DNA from: Numida meleagris | Lineage: Eukaryota > Chordata > Aves > Galliformes > Numididae | Length of the DNA: 64,000 nt | Direction of reading: 5' to 3' | Assembly (NCBI RefSeq): GCF_002078875.1 | Contig: NC_034421.1 | Location: 3,535,076 to 3,599,075 of the forward strand | In this document: piece by piece, positions 38,240 to 50,400 of the stretch | Position numbering within the stretch: position 1 is the stretch's first letter | How the letters are laid out: every line of letters starts with the position of its first letter | Program-made: the position numbers and the translations under genes | The notes under the pieces: generated by a model | What the model was told of the DNA's origin: nothing | The model's input: the letters and a program-made list of their open reading frames with translations, nothing else | The model's database searches: none

Positions 38240-41200
38240 ATGCTGCAGTGCAAACACGCGCAGGAGTTCAGCTTCGGGCCCCGGGCTCTGAAGGACGCGC
38301 TGATCTCCACCAACCCGGCCCTGCAGGAGCTCTACGCCAAGGCTTTCTCCAGGGCAGAGAAGCTGTTCCTTTCCGAAGCCTACAACCCGCAGAGGACGCT
38401 CTTCTGCACGCTGCTCATCCGGACAGCTTTCGACTGGCTCCTCAGCCACCCCGATGCCCCCGAGGACTTTGAAACCTTCTACCACGCCATGCTGAGGAGA
38501 AAGCAGAGCTTCTGCAGAAAGCACATCTACCTGCAGCCTATAGGTAAGGCCTACGCACCGAGCCGCCCGGAAAGGCACAGGAGGGGGGGGGGGGGGGGGG
38601 ACCCAACTCTGCTGCCATCCTTCCTCTCTTCCAAGGAGGCAAGAAATGTTTTGTACAAGGAAAGCTATGTCCATAACGGCAAAGGTTCTGCTGCATCCGC
38701 AATCCAGAGTCACAAGTCGCAATGACAGCCACCAGTATAACTCCCCAGTAAATATCATGGGTGCCCTTGGGTGATTTGATTTGAATATGTATACATACAT
38801 ATATATACACATCTGTATGCATGTATATGTAAAACTATGCTGGATAACGCAGCATTTTGGGAGCTCTATCCATACCAATTCACGAGCAACAAGCAGCCCC
38901 CCGGCCCCACCCAGGTTAACCTTCCTGCACCGCTCATCTCAATGACAGCCTTCCTGCTCTGGGATGAGACCCCCGCTCCCTCAGGGTGACCCTCTGACAG
39001 AGCCTCCTCTTCTCCATGCCTATAAAACCATCCAGGGACAACTGCTCCATCCCGGAGTCTGCAATTAACTTCAAACCATGCCAGCCTGCCTCGTGGCCAG
39101 CCCCACAGAGCCCCTGGTTCACTCTGGCCTTGGGGGCACTGACACCACATCTTTCTCCCCAGACCTGACCGAAGGGCCCACGGGGCCCTCGCTGCTGGAT
39201 TCCCTTCAGAGCTGCGTGGAGTCCTTCTTCCTGGGGCTCCGTGTGAAGTGCCTTCCCTCCATCCCCATCTCGTCCATTCACTGCTGCTACCGCCACAGCC
39301 AGGACACGGACAGAGTGCAGCTGCACGCAGGTGAGGGTCCACGAGCACGGTGGCACAAAATGCCCGACGTTGCCCTTCATCAGGGAGGGAAAAGGGAGAA
39401 ATCCTGTTCCTGTGGAAAACCCAGAACTCTGAATGAAAAGCAAAGTGACTTTCATCACGTTTTCCTCTGCTGTTCATATTTTTCTGCACTGTTCTGTTCA
39501 GATCCTGCACTGTTGGTCTCACGCGGGCTGAGCTCTCCCACCTCTCAGGAGCCAAAGTAAATCCATGGTCTGGGCAGTGCAGGGGAGAGTTCTGCAACCC
39601 TTCATGTTTGGGTATCTGTTCCCTTTGGTTAGCAGGAGGAGCTGTGGCTCTTGCATGCTTTCCAAGGATGCTTCAATTTAACGGGTATCTCTTGCGTTTG
39701 CCCAGATGGGATCCTGAACTTCCTGAAGAACAACAAGCCCATGGATGCTCTGTGCGTCCTCGGGCTCACTCTGCTGGACCTGTACCCATGTGAGACCTGG
39801 AGCTTCACGTTCAGCAAATTCCTGCCAGGACAAGGTGGGACTGGTGTCCAATGATGTCCCAGCACAGGGCTTGGATAAGGCAGCACTGCACAGATCTTAA
39901 TTTTTTCTCACTGCCTGCTGGGAGGAGCTGGGTTTTTCCAATTTAAAATTAAGGGACTCAGGGCTAGTGATCCAGGGATGCTATTTTAGGCAAAGGGAGC
40001 CAGGGTGCTGCAAACCTCGGAAGCGTGACTTATTACACCAGTACAGGTGTGCTGAACTGGGGAAAAGCCACAAGCACTCACCCTAACTTCTGTGCACCTC
40101 TCCTTACAGAGGTGGGAGTCTGCAGCTTCGCCAGATTTTCCGGGGATTTCCCCCAGGCCAGCGGTAGCAGCTTGAACCCACTCACGCAGAAAGAACAGTT
40201 AAGTGAAGTCAGCAAGGAGAGCCGAGAGCGGACCTTGCCGCTCAGCGCCCAAGAGATGGTGCAGTGCTGTAAGGTAGGACCGGCGGTCTCCTGCACTCCC
40301 CGTTTCTTGCAGTCTTGCTCAGTACCTCAGGCCTGAGCATAATCTGCCTCTCAGCTCAGAGACTGCTCGTGCATGTATGCAGTCCCAAGCAATTTGCCTC
40401 TTGGTGCACTATGTAGGCACCTCTCTACTTCCTATGCCACTGGAGCAAACTGTGGTATTGACTGCATGGAGAGGCAACAGGACTCGCCCTAGGCGTAAAA
40501 CCAGGACACACAGCAATGCTGAGACAGTGCTGATTTTTGTTCTCCCAACAGGTGACCTGTCACGAGATCTGCCACCTGATGGGCCTGGGGACGTGCCGCT
40601 GGCTGCAGTGCATCATGCAGGGCGCACTGAGCCTGGATGAAGCCCTGCTGCGGCCCCTGGAGCCCTGCCCCATCTGCCTGCGCAAGCTGCAGCACGTCGT
40701 GGGCTTCAAGCTTGTGGAGCGCTACAGGGTGAGAGACGGAGCCACCAGCCCTTCCTGCAGCCAGGGGACTGCCCCCCCAACCCCAAATCCCAGCACTAAA
40801 CTTCCTCAGTGCAAGTCCCTATGAGAGCAGGTGATGCCTCAGACACGAGGTGTGCTGTGCACATGGTCAGTGACCAGCCCTCTGTGCAAGCCCTAGAGCT
40901 TCTGGCCAGCGACAAAGGCAGCGCAACTGTTCTACCGCGTTTTGCTACTCCCAAAATCAGGGTGGGCAGAGGTGAAGCCAGAGCAAGTTGTGGCCACAGA
41001 AGCAGCAATGCCCAGGTCTGCATCCTTTCTCATGTGCCAGCATGGTTTTCTCAGGGGCTGCTGACATCCCAGAGGAAATACTAGTGGGGAACTTTGCTGT
41101 AGTTCCTCAGCTTAACAATATGAGAATGGATCCTCACTGACTACTCCCTAATGAACGGAGGATCCTCGGTCCTTCTCTCCCACCTACAGAACTGCTGATG

Positions 41201-44200
41201 CCACATACAGACGCCGTCAGGAGCAGTGCTAACCCTCCCGTAGATCCAGAATGGGTTTTTCTGCCTCCAATGGCTAAAAAGCAAGGCTCAGTAGCCAAGC
41301 AGCAAGGAGGGTATAAATAATCTCACTGTTCTCACTCTGCATCCTACCTTCTCCTTAGTTATTATTTCTGTCTGGCAAACATCATGTTCAGAGACAGGAT
41401 TTTCCACGGCTGCCTGCTTTAAAGGCTCTGGGTTATATCTGTAACGAGCTGCATGCAGAATGAGAATGGGGACAGCTCTACTTCATTCAGCTTTGAATCA
41501 GACACGCAGAACCACGGCAGAGCACGTGGGGAAAATATGCGTGTGTGTGGTTTTGCTGCTTGCCTCGTGGTGCGAGAGCTGCCTGCAGGCAGCTGGTGCC
41601 TGCTTCTGCCTGACAGGTGCCCAAATCGTCCAGAGCACCAGGGGAACTGCCTGCTTTATTTCAACGCCTGACCTGCCAGCATCCAGCTCTTGCCTTTCAG
41701 AGGTGCTGTCTGCACTGAGCTCTTCTAGAAATGCTTTTCCTTTACACCTGCAGCAAATCCTGTATTTGGCTTAACGTCCCCCAGCAGCAGTGAGCTCTAA
41801 CTTGCAGAAAGCCCTCACTTGCCAAAGCTCACATCTGCTTTCTTGACAGTGACAGCTCTGCTAGACACAGCACAAGCCTGCGTGAGGCGGCGATGATCTC
41901 TGTCAGAGGCTTTGCTATTCACTGACAGAGGAGATAGCTATGCCAGAGATTAATTCAGTAGTTAAACAACTGTGAATAGAGCAGAGAATGTTTGAAGACG
42001 ATACCAAATCCAAAATCCAAGTTACTTGCAAAGTGTGATTTGGGAAGCTGTGGCTAGCCAAGCACAAGCCTGGAGTCACACCTCCCCGCGGAGAACGAAC
42101 AAGAACTAGCACCTGCCAGAGCAGAGGCACAGCAAATACGGGACATGGCAGACACAGAGCAGCTGCTCCCCAGGAGCAGGTAATGCTGCTGACATCTGTG
42201 ACTGAGAGGAGATGATGGGCAGAAGAGCACGTGGGACAGGAAACCAGCCCTTACGTAGGAGGGTGAGCCCTTCCATCTACACATCTGAGCTACGCTCAGA
42301 AGCATACTCCATTTTGTCAGCTCAGCTGCTTGCTCCAGGATGAGCTGTCTTGAAAACTGGAAGCCAACCAATTGTCACTGCGTCTCCCCACCAGAGCCAG
42401 CATTTCCACCTGCTGCTTCGGCAGCATCCCAGGCTGTTCTGCACATAGTGCCTATACCAATCTGCACTGTTTGCAATGGTCACACTGAAACAAACAAACA
42501 AAAAAACGACAAACTACAAAACAACCAGCAATGCTCAAGCTGCCCTGAGAGTTTGGATCAGCAGGACAGGACAGCTGCATCCTCAGCATGGTGTTAATGA
42601 GCTTGGCAAGCTCACTCACTGGGGCACAAGAGCTGTTTTACCTGCCTGCAGGTCAGCTAAGCTGTAAAGTTCTCTCTCTCCACTTATATGTGAGAACTCA
42701 AAAAGAAGCTGCAGCCCTATGAACCCTTCATGTCTTGGAATCAATAAGCCACCACAGGACAAGCGACAGGAAAGATTTTTGGATTTTGGCAGTGAACTCG
42801 AGTCAATTATCCCCTCCTTCTCCTTTAAACCATCCAAACGTACTGTGGTAATTTCTTTGGGAATCATGCTAAGCAGCAGTTGTGATTCTCTCTCAGGCTT
42901 CCAGTCTTGGGAATTTGAGAAAGCATTATAAAACCACAGACTGTTTGCAGCTTCCCAACAGCTCTGCTGTCCCCTTCCCTGGCTGCCTCCTGCTGCAGCT
43001 TCTGGTGCCTTTGTTCTCCACACCCAGAAGGAAGGGCTCTTGGAGGTGGGATGAGGCAGGAGAAGAGTTGTCCCTTCACATTTTTCCTTGCCCCAGAGGG
43101 AGGGGGCAGGGCAGACCAACTCAGCTGAAAGAGTCCATTTTCCTCTTGTATGAAATTCTTCCCCGAGGCTCCATGCACAGACTGCAACGAAACAGGGCCG
43201 ATTTCTCCCACCCACTCAATTTGAGCTCTTTATCTTCTCTGTCATTTGCCTGAAGAGAGAGCGACAGAGAAGGAGAGGGGGGCAGGGAGCAGGGGATGCT
43301 GTGGTGCTCCGGCAGAGGACGGCTCTGTAGGGCTTGACATTTTGTGCCCACTCCTCGAGCACGACAGCACCAGGCTCACCAGTGTCCACGCGGACCCAGT
43401 ACAGTGCCAGGTGCGCTGGGGCCACAGCTGGAGTTAACGCTCTGTAGCTGTCACCTCTGCCTTTTCCAAAGCAAGTGCAGTGCTTCGTTTAAGTATCAGC
43501 CAGGAGCTGCAGAGTAAAGATGGAGAAATAGGCCACAAAACTGAAAAACGCACTGAAAATGCCAACACATGCCAACAAGGCAGACAGGGAAATCACCTTT
43601 CATCCAGCGATGACTGGAGCAGTGATTCATTCCCCGAAGCGTAAGTGTGCCAGGAGCAAGCCGCTATAGCTTTTAATATTTAAAAAGGAAATTGTCTCAG
43701 ACATTTTCCTTTCATTAATTCTTTCCTGGAGCCCAGCCTTCCAACTTGTGCATTTCAACTCGAGAGGAGAAGAGCTATTCTTAGGAGCACAGGGCACATT
43801 ACTACAGGAGTTAACAGCACAGTGAAACAAAATTCTTTCACACTATCTCAGGAGCTTTCACAGGGACACAGCTTCCTCCAGCAAGGCCCTGGTTTGGCTC
43901 TAGCAGAGACCACATGCACACACAGGAGTTAATTTGTTCCATTTTCCTCTTACTATCTTCAGTAATAGGACAGATTTAGCCCATGTTTAACAGGGAGCAG
44001 CACTCCCAAGGACACTGACCAGAAAAATAAGAGAGAGCCCCTGCTGTGTAAAGGAACAAGCTGCCTGAACTCACATTCTCCCAGCCACAGCAGCTCAAGC
44101 TGAGCTACCTGAGATGCTTGGGCTTACCTGAAAACGCTGGGTGAGGTGCACCCATTTCCTCCCATTCTCTAAAACGAAACCTTTTCCCTTCTCTTTGCAG

Positions 44201-44770
44201 AAGCTCTACGCTTGGACACAGACCGTGCTGTCCACGTGGCCAAGGCAAGAGCCAGCAGACCTGTCAGCCTCGGAGGACATCCTTCCACTGAGCTCGGACT
44301 CGGGGATGTGCTGTGAGAACGACTCCGAGGCCGTGACCTCCTTGTCAGAGCCGCTGACCCCGGACGTGTGCAGCCAGGCTCTCTCCATCGGCCAGGAGCT
44401 GGAGCAGGACGAGCGCTCGTGCTCGCCGGCAGAGGAGCAGAGCCAGCCCCAGCCGGCCGGGCCCAGCCAGCCCACAGATGTCATTAAAGATTACGAGCTG
44501 TGGCTGGAGACGTGCATCGCTGCCCTGGAGAGGAACGTCTCTGAGGAGGAGCTGGCTCGAGTGGACAGGGCCGTGGATGCTCTGGCCAGGTGGGACATGT
44601 TCACGGGACAGCTGCCCGCTATGAAGAAGGATCTGCCCTTTGTTAGGGACAACACCGGGCTACGGAAAGTTCTCGGAGACAAATTTTCCTCTTTGCGGAG
44701 GAAACTGAGTTCCAGAAAACTGGCCAAAGGGGAATCATCCCCTCATCGCTGGCGCTGGGAGGACAACTAG
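38240..44770 (+). CDS. AMZ1: AMZ1, archaemetzincin-1 metallopeptidase (complete CDS, 6 coding exons)
   Basis: AMZ1 belongs to the archaemetzincin zinc metallopeptidase family (M54); its physiological substrate is poorly known. Coding exons: 38240-38543, 39163-39330, 39706-39834, 40110-40273, 40552-40728, 44201-44770. They total 1,512 nt, 503 residues, against about 498 in human, all in phase. The start MLQC is the human start. Close matches include QEFSFGPRALKDAL, SEAYNPQRTLFCTLLIRT, GLRVKCLPS, DALCVLGLTL, WSFTFSKFLPG and VGVCSFARFSG. The zinc site is HEICHLMGLGTC at residues 259-270, followed by C275, M277 and the CPIC pair at 294-297. The last exon holds a low-complexity acidic/Ser/Pro linker and a conserved basic tail with LRKVLGDKFSSLRRKL. 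The exon upstream of the ATG starts at 38095 after a good acceptor. Confidence 0.95.
38583..38600 (+). repeat. 18-base G homopolymer after an AMZ1 splice donor
   Basis: Eighteen consecutive G start 39 bp into the intron that follows the first AMZ1 coding exon. Length is likely to be unreliable in the assembly. In the nascent RNA such a tract can form a quadruplex or act as an intronic G-run enhancer. Confidence 0.9.
40552..40728 (+). CDS. AMZ1: AMZ1 zinc-binding exon
   Basis: This 59-codon exon carries the whole archaemetzincin signature: HEICH (two zinc-ligand histidines and the catalytic Glu), Gly, a conserved Cys, then C-I-M and CPIC, four cysteines that form the second metal site in this family. 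At the third-ligand position, histidine in archaeal and AMZ2-type enzymes, the codon is ACG (Thr269). The exon is phase 0 at both ends. Confidence 0.95.
40729..44200 (+). other. AMZ1: AMZ1 last intron
   Basis: A 3.5-kb intron between the zinc-site exon and the terminal exon. I see no further exon; the two exons join in phase 0 and their products are contiguous with human AMZ1 (ERYR followed by KLYAWTQ). No retroposon was recognised. Confidence 0.75.
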
Positions 44771-44889
44771 CAAGCGCCTGCCTTCGGGTGGGCCAGCTTT
44801 GCTGCCAGAGGCTTGGCTGCATTGCTGCCCTGCCTCCGACCTCTCACCACGAGTTGTTGCTGTCAGAGAGAAGCAGGAACTCCCCCAAG

Positions 44890-44895
44890 AATAAA
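44890..44895 (+). terminator. AMZ1: AMZ1 poly(A) signal
   Basis: AATAAA lies 120 bp after the AMZ1 stop codon, followed within 10 bp by GGTG and a T run, a good downstream element. It implies a short 3' UTR. Confidence 0.75.
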
Positions 44896-44919
44896 AGGTG
44901 TTTTTTTTTTTTTTTCTTC

Positions 44920-47440
44920 TGATTGCGAGCATGTTTTTAGGGGATCAGTTCTTTGCTAAGGGTTTTTCTGTGCTGGTTGAAGTTACAGCGTGACTGCACG
45001 CTGCCATCAACTCCTACGTAGGCGACTTCATTTCCATGCTGCATTTCATTTGCTCTGAAGTCAGCTGGGAAGAGGTCTCTGCTAAACACCAAACAAGTTC
45101 GCACAGAAGCTTGGGCCATCTGAACAAACAGATGCAAATTAAACCGGCGCAGCTCTCTTCCATACACAGAGCTCTCCCCTACTTAGCATTTCTGACTGAA
45201 GCACAGCTATTATTCCTCCTGCTCCAAAACACTCATCTCTATTCCGGTCGCTGCTCTGTCAGCTGGAGGCTGAGCATGGGAGCACAACTGAGGCCAAAAC
45301 CGGGGGTCCGAGCAGGGGGAGGCGGGGGTGGAGGGGCACAGAGGGGGTGAGCAGTGGTAACATTGCTCTTTATGGCAGCTCCTCCGCCCTAAAGAGCAGT
45401 GTTTGTGTGGCTGCTGTCTGCTGGCACTCAGGGGGATCTCCAGAGCTGCTGCACTTCAAAGCCAGGCTTGGAGCCATGAGCTCACGCTACTCACATCCTC
45501 TGCGGATTGGTACAGGAGAGAAAAAAAATTGGCAAAAGAAAAGATTTCACGCACACATGGATTACTAACTGTAACAGGGGGAATTACACATGCATTCCTC
45601 TCCCTGCTTTAGGAAGGCAAAACCTCAGCCCTCGTGCTCTTCTCCGCTCTGTAAGCACTCACTGACGAGGAACAGGAGCTGTGCTGGGCCTGGGAGCTGC
45701 CTCCCACACAGGGCACACTGTGTACAGATACAGGTACATATGGATGGGGCTCTGCAGCACCAGGGCTGCCACGCTCCACAACCAGCACGCCAGCGAGCCT
45801 GGCCCTCGCCATCCCCGGTTCACTGATAACGCTCCCAGACACAATGCTTCAGCCTTCTCCCTGCTGAACATATCTGTGAATTAACCACAGAGGACAGAAA
45901 GCAGGCAGGGCCTGTCCGGCCGGGGGACAGCGAGGGCATTTCTATCAGAGGAGCGAAGAGTTGGGGCTCTCTGGAGTGCCCGCCCTGCACGCGGTGTGAG
46001 GACGGCCTGGAACCCCACCATGTGGTTTTGGGGTGGGCAGGGCTGGCTCCGGGCTCCCCGCCCAGCAGCAGAAAGCCCCCAGCAAACCCTACCGGAATTA
46101 CAACTCCAGGCACTGCCCTGTGCTTACTCATGTGCTGCTGTAACAGATTTTCTATTTTAAGCTTGAGATTTTTTTTTTTTTTTTGCTTTCAGCCTTGTTT
46201 GCTCTTACTTGATTCCATAGGAATCGTTAGGCTGGACTCTAGAACTTTCCCCAAAGATACCACAAACACAGAATGACAACTCTGCCCGAGGGAGGGAGGC
46301 GGCCTGCTGTCATAACCCAGTCCAAAGACAGCCCAGAAGAGGGGTGGCACAAACAACAGGAACTGCAGGCAGCAGCCAGAGATGGGAACCTCCCTCTGCA
46401 AAGGCTTTGGTTTGCAGGCTGACACACACGCTGTTGTGAAAGCACAAACCTGCTGAAGAAATGCTGCTCGCTAATAAGGTATTTCTGATGCTGTCAGTGA
46501 CAGAACCAGCACTTACCAGCTCAGCTTGTCCAGAAGCAAGGAGTAGACAAGCACAGCAGCTCAGCACTCCATCCACTCCAGAGGAGCTCAGCAGGGCCCA
46601 CAGGTGAGATCAGCTCTGTGGTTATGGGCAGGGGCTGCTGGGAGCCCAGGGCTTTCCAAATCAGCAAGGTGAGGCTCCCAGGTGTGCTCACAAGCACATG
46701 TTGTTAGTCTGCAGTTCAGCTGCCCTCGTTTTCAGAGATACTGTGCACTGCTAACACACCATCACCTGAAAGTGCTCAGGGAAAAAAGGCAACCATTCCC
46801 AAAGCCCCCAGTGTAGCCAAGGACACAACATTCTGAATGCTTAGTTAAAGAAGGGCAACGTGTTCTGTGAAGTGCTTCAAACTGCGCAGTTGCCAACGTA
46901 ATTGATTGGGCATTAACAGTTCACACAAGAAACAACTGAGAATTGCCACAAAAATCTGCCAGATGCGACCTTTCAGAGAGCAAGCAATGAAAGGTTACGG
47001 CATTCCTAAGAACTGGGGCTCAATTCTGGCAGAACGAGCCGGTGCCATGATGGCAGTGCTGCAAGACGCAGATGCTGAAGGCTCTTCAAAAGGTCAACAG
47101 TTCTGCACTGTGGTTCAAAGATACTCCAGCACATAGTAAGCAAGTCCAAGAGGGGCCTGGCACTGCCAAAGAATTAAGTGCAGTCCTGTAGTTATTATCA
47201 GGCACTGCACAGCAGAGGAGGAATCCTTAGTAGGGGATTTTAAGCGCCTACTGAACTTAAAATACATAAGCACAAGTTCAAGCTGTCTCTCCCTTTCCAC
47301 TCCCCATCAGTTCTAATGCCTAAAACATGCATTGAAACATTACAGACGAATGACTTGGAAGTCTTATATAGGTTAATGTTTCACCAGCTTTCAATTCCCG
47401 AACACAGTCAGGAAGAATGATTCAGACCAGAACCGGAGAG
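44920..47440. other. AMZ1-GNA12 tail-to-tail intergenic region
   Basis: Between the AMZ1 poly(A) signal and the probable GNA12 transcript end. I recognise no gene and no retroposon. Short homopolymer runs occur (T run near 46,165, G-rich stretch near 45,320). Confidence 0.5.
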
Positions 47441-47449
47441 GTGGGAGAT

Positions 47450-50400
47450 GCACACAGATTACACAAGAAGGTTTTATTGCATGACAGCTGTAGTTTCATG
47501 CAGTCCATGCTGTATTTGTATATATAAAAAAAAAAAAGCAGCTTTCTTGCAGAATATTTTTCACAGCAAAAGTCACTCCAGACTCTCTTGAAAGATAAAA
47601 CCCATAACGAACAGTATAACAAGTCAAGTTTTAATAGATTTATAAAATTCATATATACAAAACAGTAAACTAAGTCACCAAAGCTATAAAATACACTTTT
47701 TACACATCACAATATAATTTCATCTAGTACACAGTTTTCATAAATTGAAACTATTACAGCAAGTAGCTGTTTCTATTGTGGATGCTGTTTTGGTGCTAGA
47801 AAGACACTTACGTGAGCAGTCTGGAACTGTGCTTTTACGCGTGTGGGTTTTTTTAAAACCTTTTTTGTCACTGTTTCTAAAGTACTTTCTGTGAATTGGT
47901 AGAAAATTAAGGCTAAACTCAGGCCTTTCTTGCCCAATGTAGTGAACTGGTTTAAAAAAAAGAATGATATTGCATAGTATGTGTGTTACAATGCATAGGC
48001 ACCACAGAGCAAGTAAATTGCAGAATAAAAGGTAACATTAATTGGCTTCCTAGCTACGCGATTGTGTCACAAGATAACTTGGCGTTTGTCAGTTTGCTTT
48101 CACACAGATTGATTCCACAAACAAGACAACTCATCACAAGAGCAATAAATACTAGCCTTTTGGTTAAGCAGCGTCTCCAAAAATACTGCTCAACACGTAT
48201 CATCAACTCAAGCTCATTTCACATTGCAGATAACACAACCTGTACACCGGAAAAACACTCATTATCCTAACGACTGGTAATGGCTTCAGTGTGAGCGGGA
48301 GTTTGAACATGTTTTCAAAGCTAAATCCATCGAGCACGCTTTCCAAATCTTGTGAGCTACCAAAATCATTCTTCTTCCACATCCCCCTCCTCCCTGCCAT
48401 CTTCTCCCAGCTTTTGTGCCCTGCCACCCGCACACGAGCTCTGCACAAAATGCTGACAGGCAGCATGAGCAGAGGAGCAGTACTGCTCAAAAACCTGTTT
48501 CTTCCCTCATAACAATCTCTTCCTTCCATCCTACTTATGCAAAAATTTTGCTTTCCATCAATTGTAGTCTTTACTCCAACAGTGGAAACAGTATCTTACC
48601 CAGCCGTACCCTGAAATACTTCTCCTGCTCCAGTATCTTGAAGAACAGTGAAGAAGCTGTTAAAAAAGAGTAAGATGCACTCTCTGTCCGGAGATCTGCA
48701 GATGGTATTTTACCAGGAATTGAGTTTTAGCACCCAGTTAGGAACAGATGAAGAGAGATTTACAATGGAAGGGTGTGCAGCTACAGCAAGGCCAGCCTCT
48801 CCAGCCTGCTGCCCTTAATTCACAGCCTATAGCACTCTGGAGACATTCAAAGCTATTGGGGTCAATACAGATGGCATTTCTTTTCAATACAGTCAGTCTT
48901 CAAGCACCATCAGCTTTTGGGATCTGTGTAGGAAATGCTCCCCTCTCCTGCTCCCTTCCAACATACTTTGGCTTTTTACCAGCATGCCTACCTTGGAAGT
49001 CAGTGCTGCTCTTTTTCTCTCCAACCACAATTGTTTTCATGTCACACACAAGATATGACCTCTGGACATAAGCAAGAGCTAGGCTGTCATACGGTTAGTC
49101 AAGCCAGGCACAGAAGCACTAGCACTCATAATCTAGTACCTCTATACTCCCCACACAGTAAGAAGACAAGCATGTCAACACAGACACTTCAACACCGCTT
49201 TCCAAATGCGGTTAGAAAGACAAAAACTTTAAGAACCAAGCTAAACAGTCCAACCACCATGATGAGCAAAAAGAGCATCACCTGGTCAGGAGGACAGCAG
49301 TTTCAGCTCCAAGTATCTTGGGTTTACTCATTTCCATCCACGTAAATAAATTAGTGTCAAAACAAAGAAGTGCCCACTTCACAGCACAAAGCAGAGATCA
49401 CCCCAGCTAATTACAAACTAACTCATAGTAAAAAGCACTCGGTTTTGTATTGCCTTGCCAATTAATTCCTCAGTAGGCGAGACAGTCCCCATCTAGAAAT
49501 GAGTGGTCGGGACTAACTCAGCCCAAGCGTGGCCCAGATGATGCCAGCCTGAGATTCCTGTCCCATAACTGATGCTCTCTGCGCATCTGTTACAAGCTCA
49601 TTTACTAAAGCAGGCATAGATATGTTTTATGGTTGCTGCTGAAGCACCCTACCCACCGCTTCCTGTGTTACAGAATTAACGAAGAGTGTACTGAGGTAAA
49701 GAGTTGGCAGTGCTCTATTCAAACCCCTGACTACACCGTGTATCTTTATACTAGAAAAATTACCTAGAAAAGAGGCTACTGCTGAACCTATAGGGACCAC
49801 TATAGGCCTAACGATGGGAGGTCAGTGTTTGGCTTACATTTCAAGCTGTAGGGAGGTATACTGCATAACTTGTTATTGTCTCAAGCAGGTTTGGATCAAA
49901 TTGTCTTATCAATCCAAAAAGTACTCCTGAATATTTGATAACACGTGCAAAGCTAAGCCAGGTGTTCAACTCACTACTTGAAAATTGAAGGGGTCTCTTA
50001 CAAAATTCCCATAGTTTGGTACAGCAAAATAGGTTTTTCAGGAAAACTGGAAAGGTACGTACACAGAAAAGATTGCAAGACATGAAGTTAACATCCAGAA
50101 ACCTGTCTAAAGAAGGTAAAGGGCCTGCTTGCTGAAATGACATTCTGTGGAAAGTAACTGTCTGTCACTTGACTACTCCTTTAATTTCTTTAATTCTGTA
50201 ATTCTTTACAGATGACACTACCAGGAATACTGAATACCTGGGGGTGAGAAGCATTTCAAATGGACAGTTTTCCATAACTAAACCTATTCCACCGTGGTGG
50301 AATAAAATTTTAGTCCGCAGTGCCACATGCAGATGAGCTCTTCCTCCACCACTTCACTTTAAGAGTCTTGTTTCGTTCTGAATTAGCACACATTCCTCCA

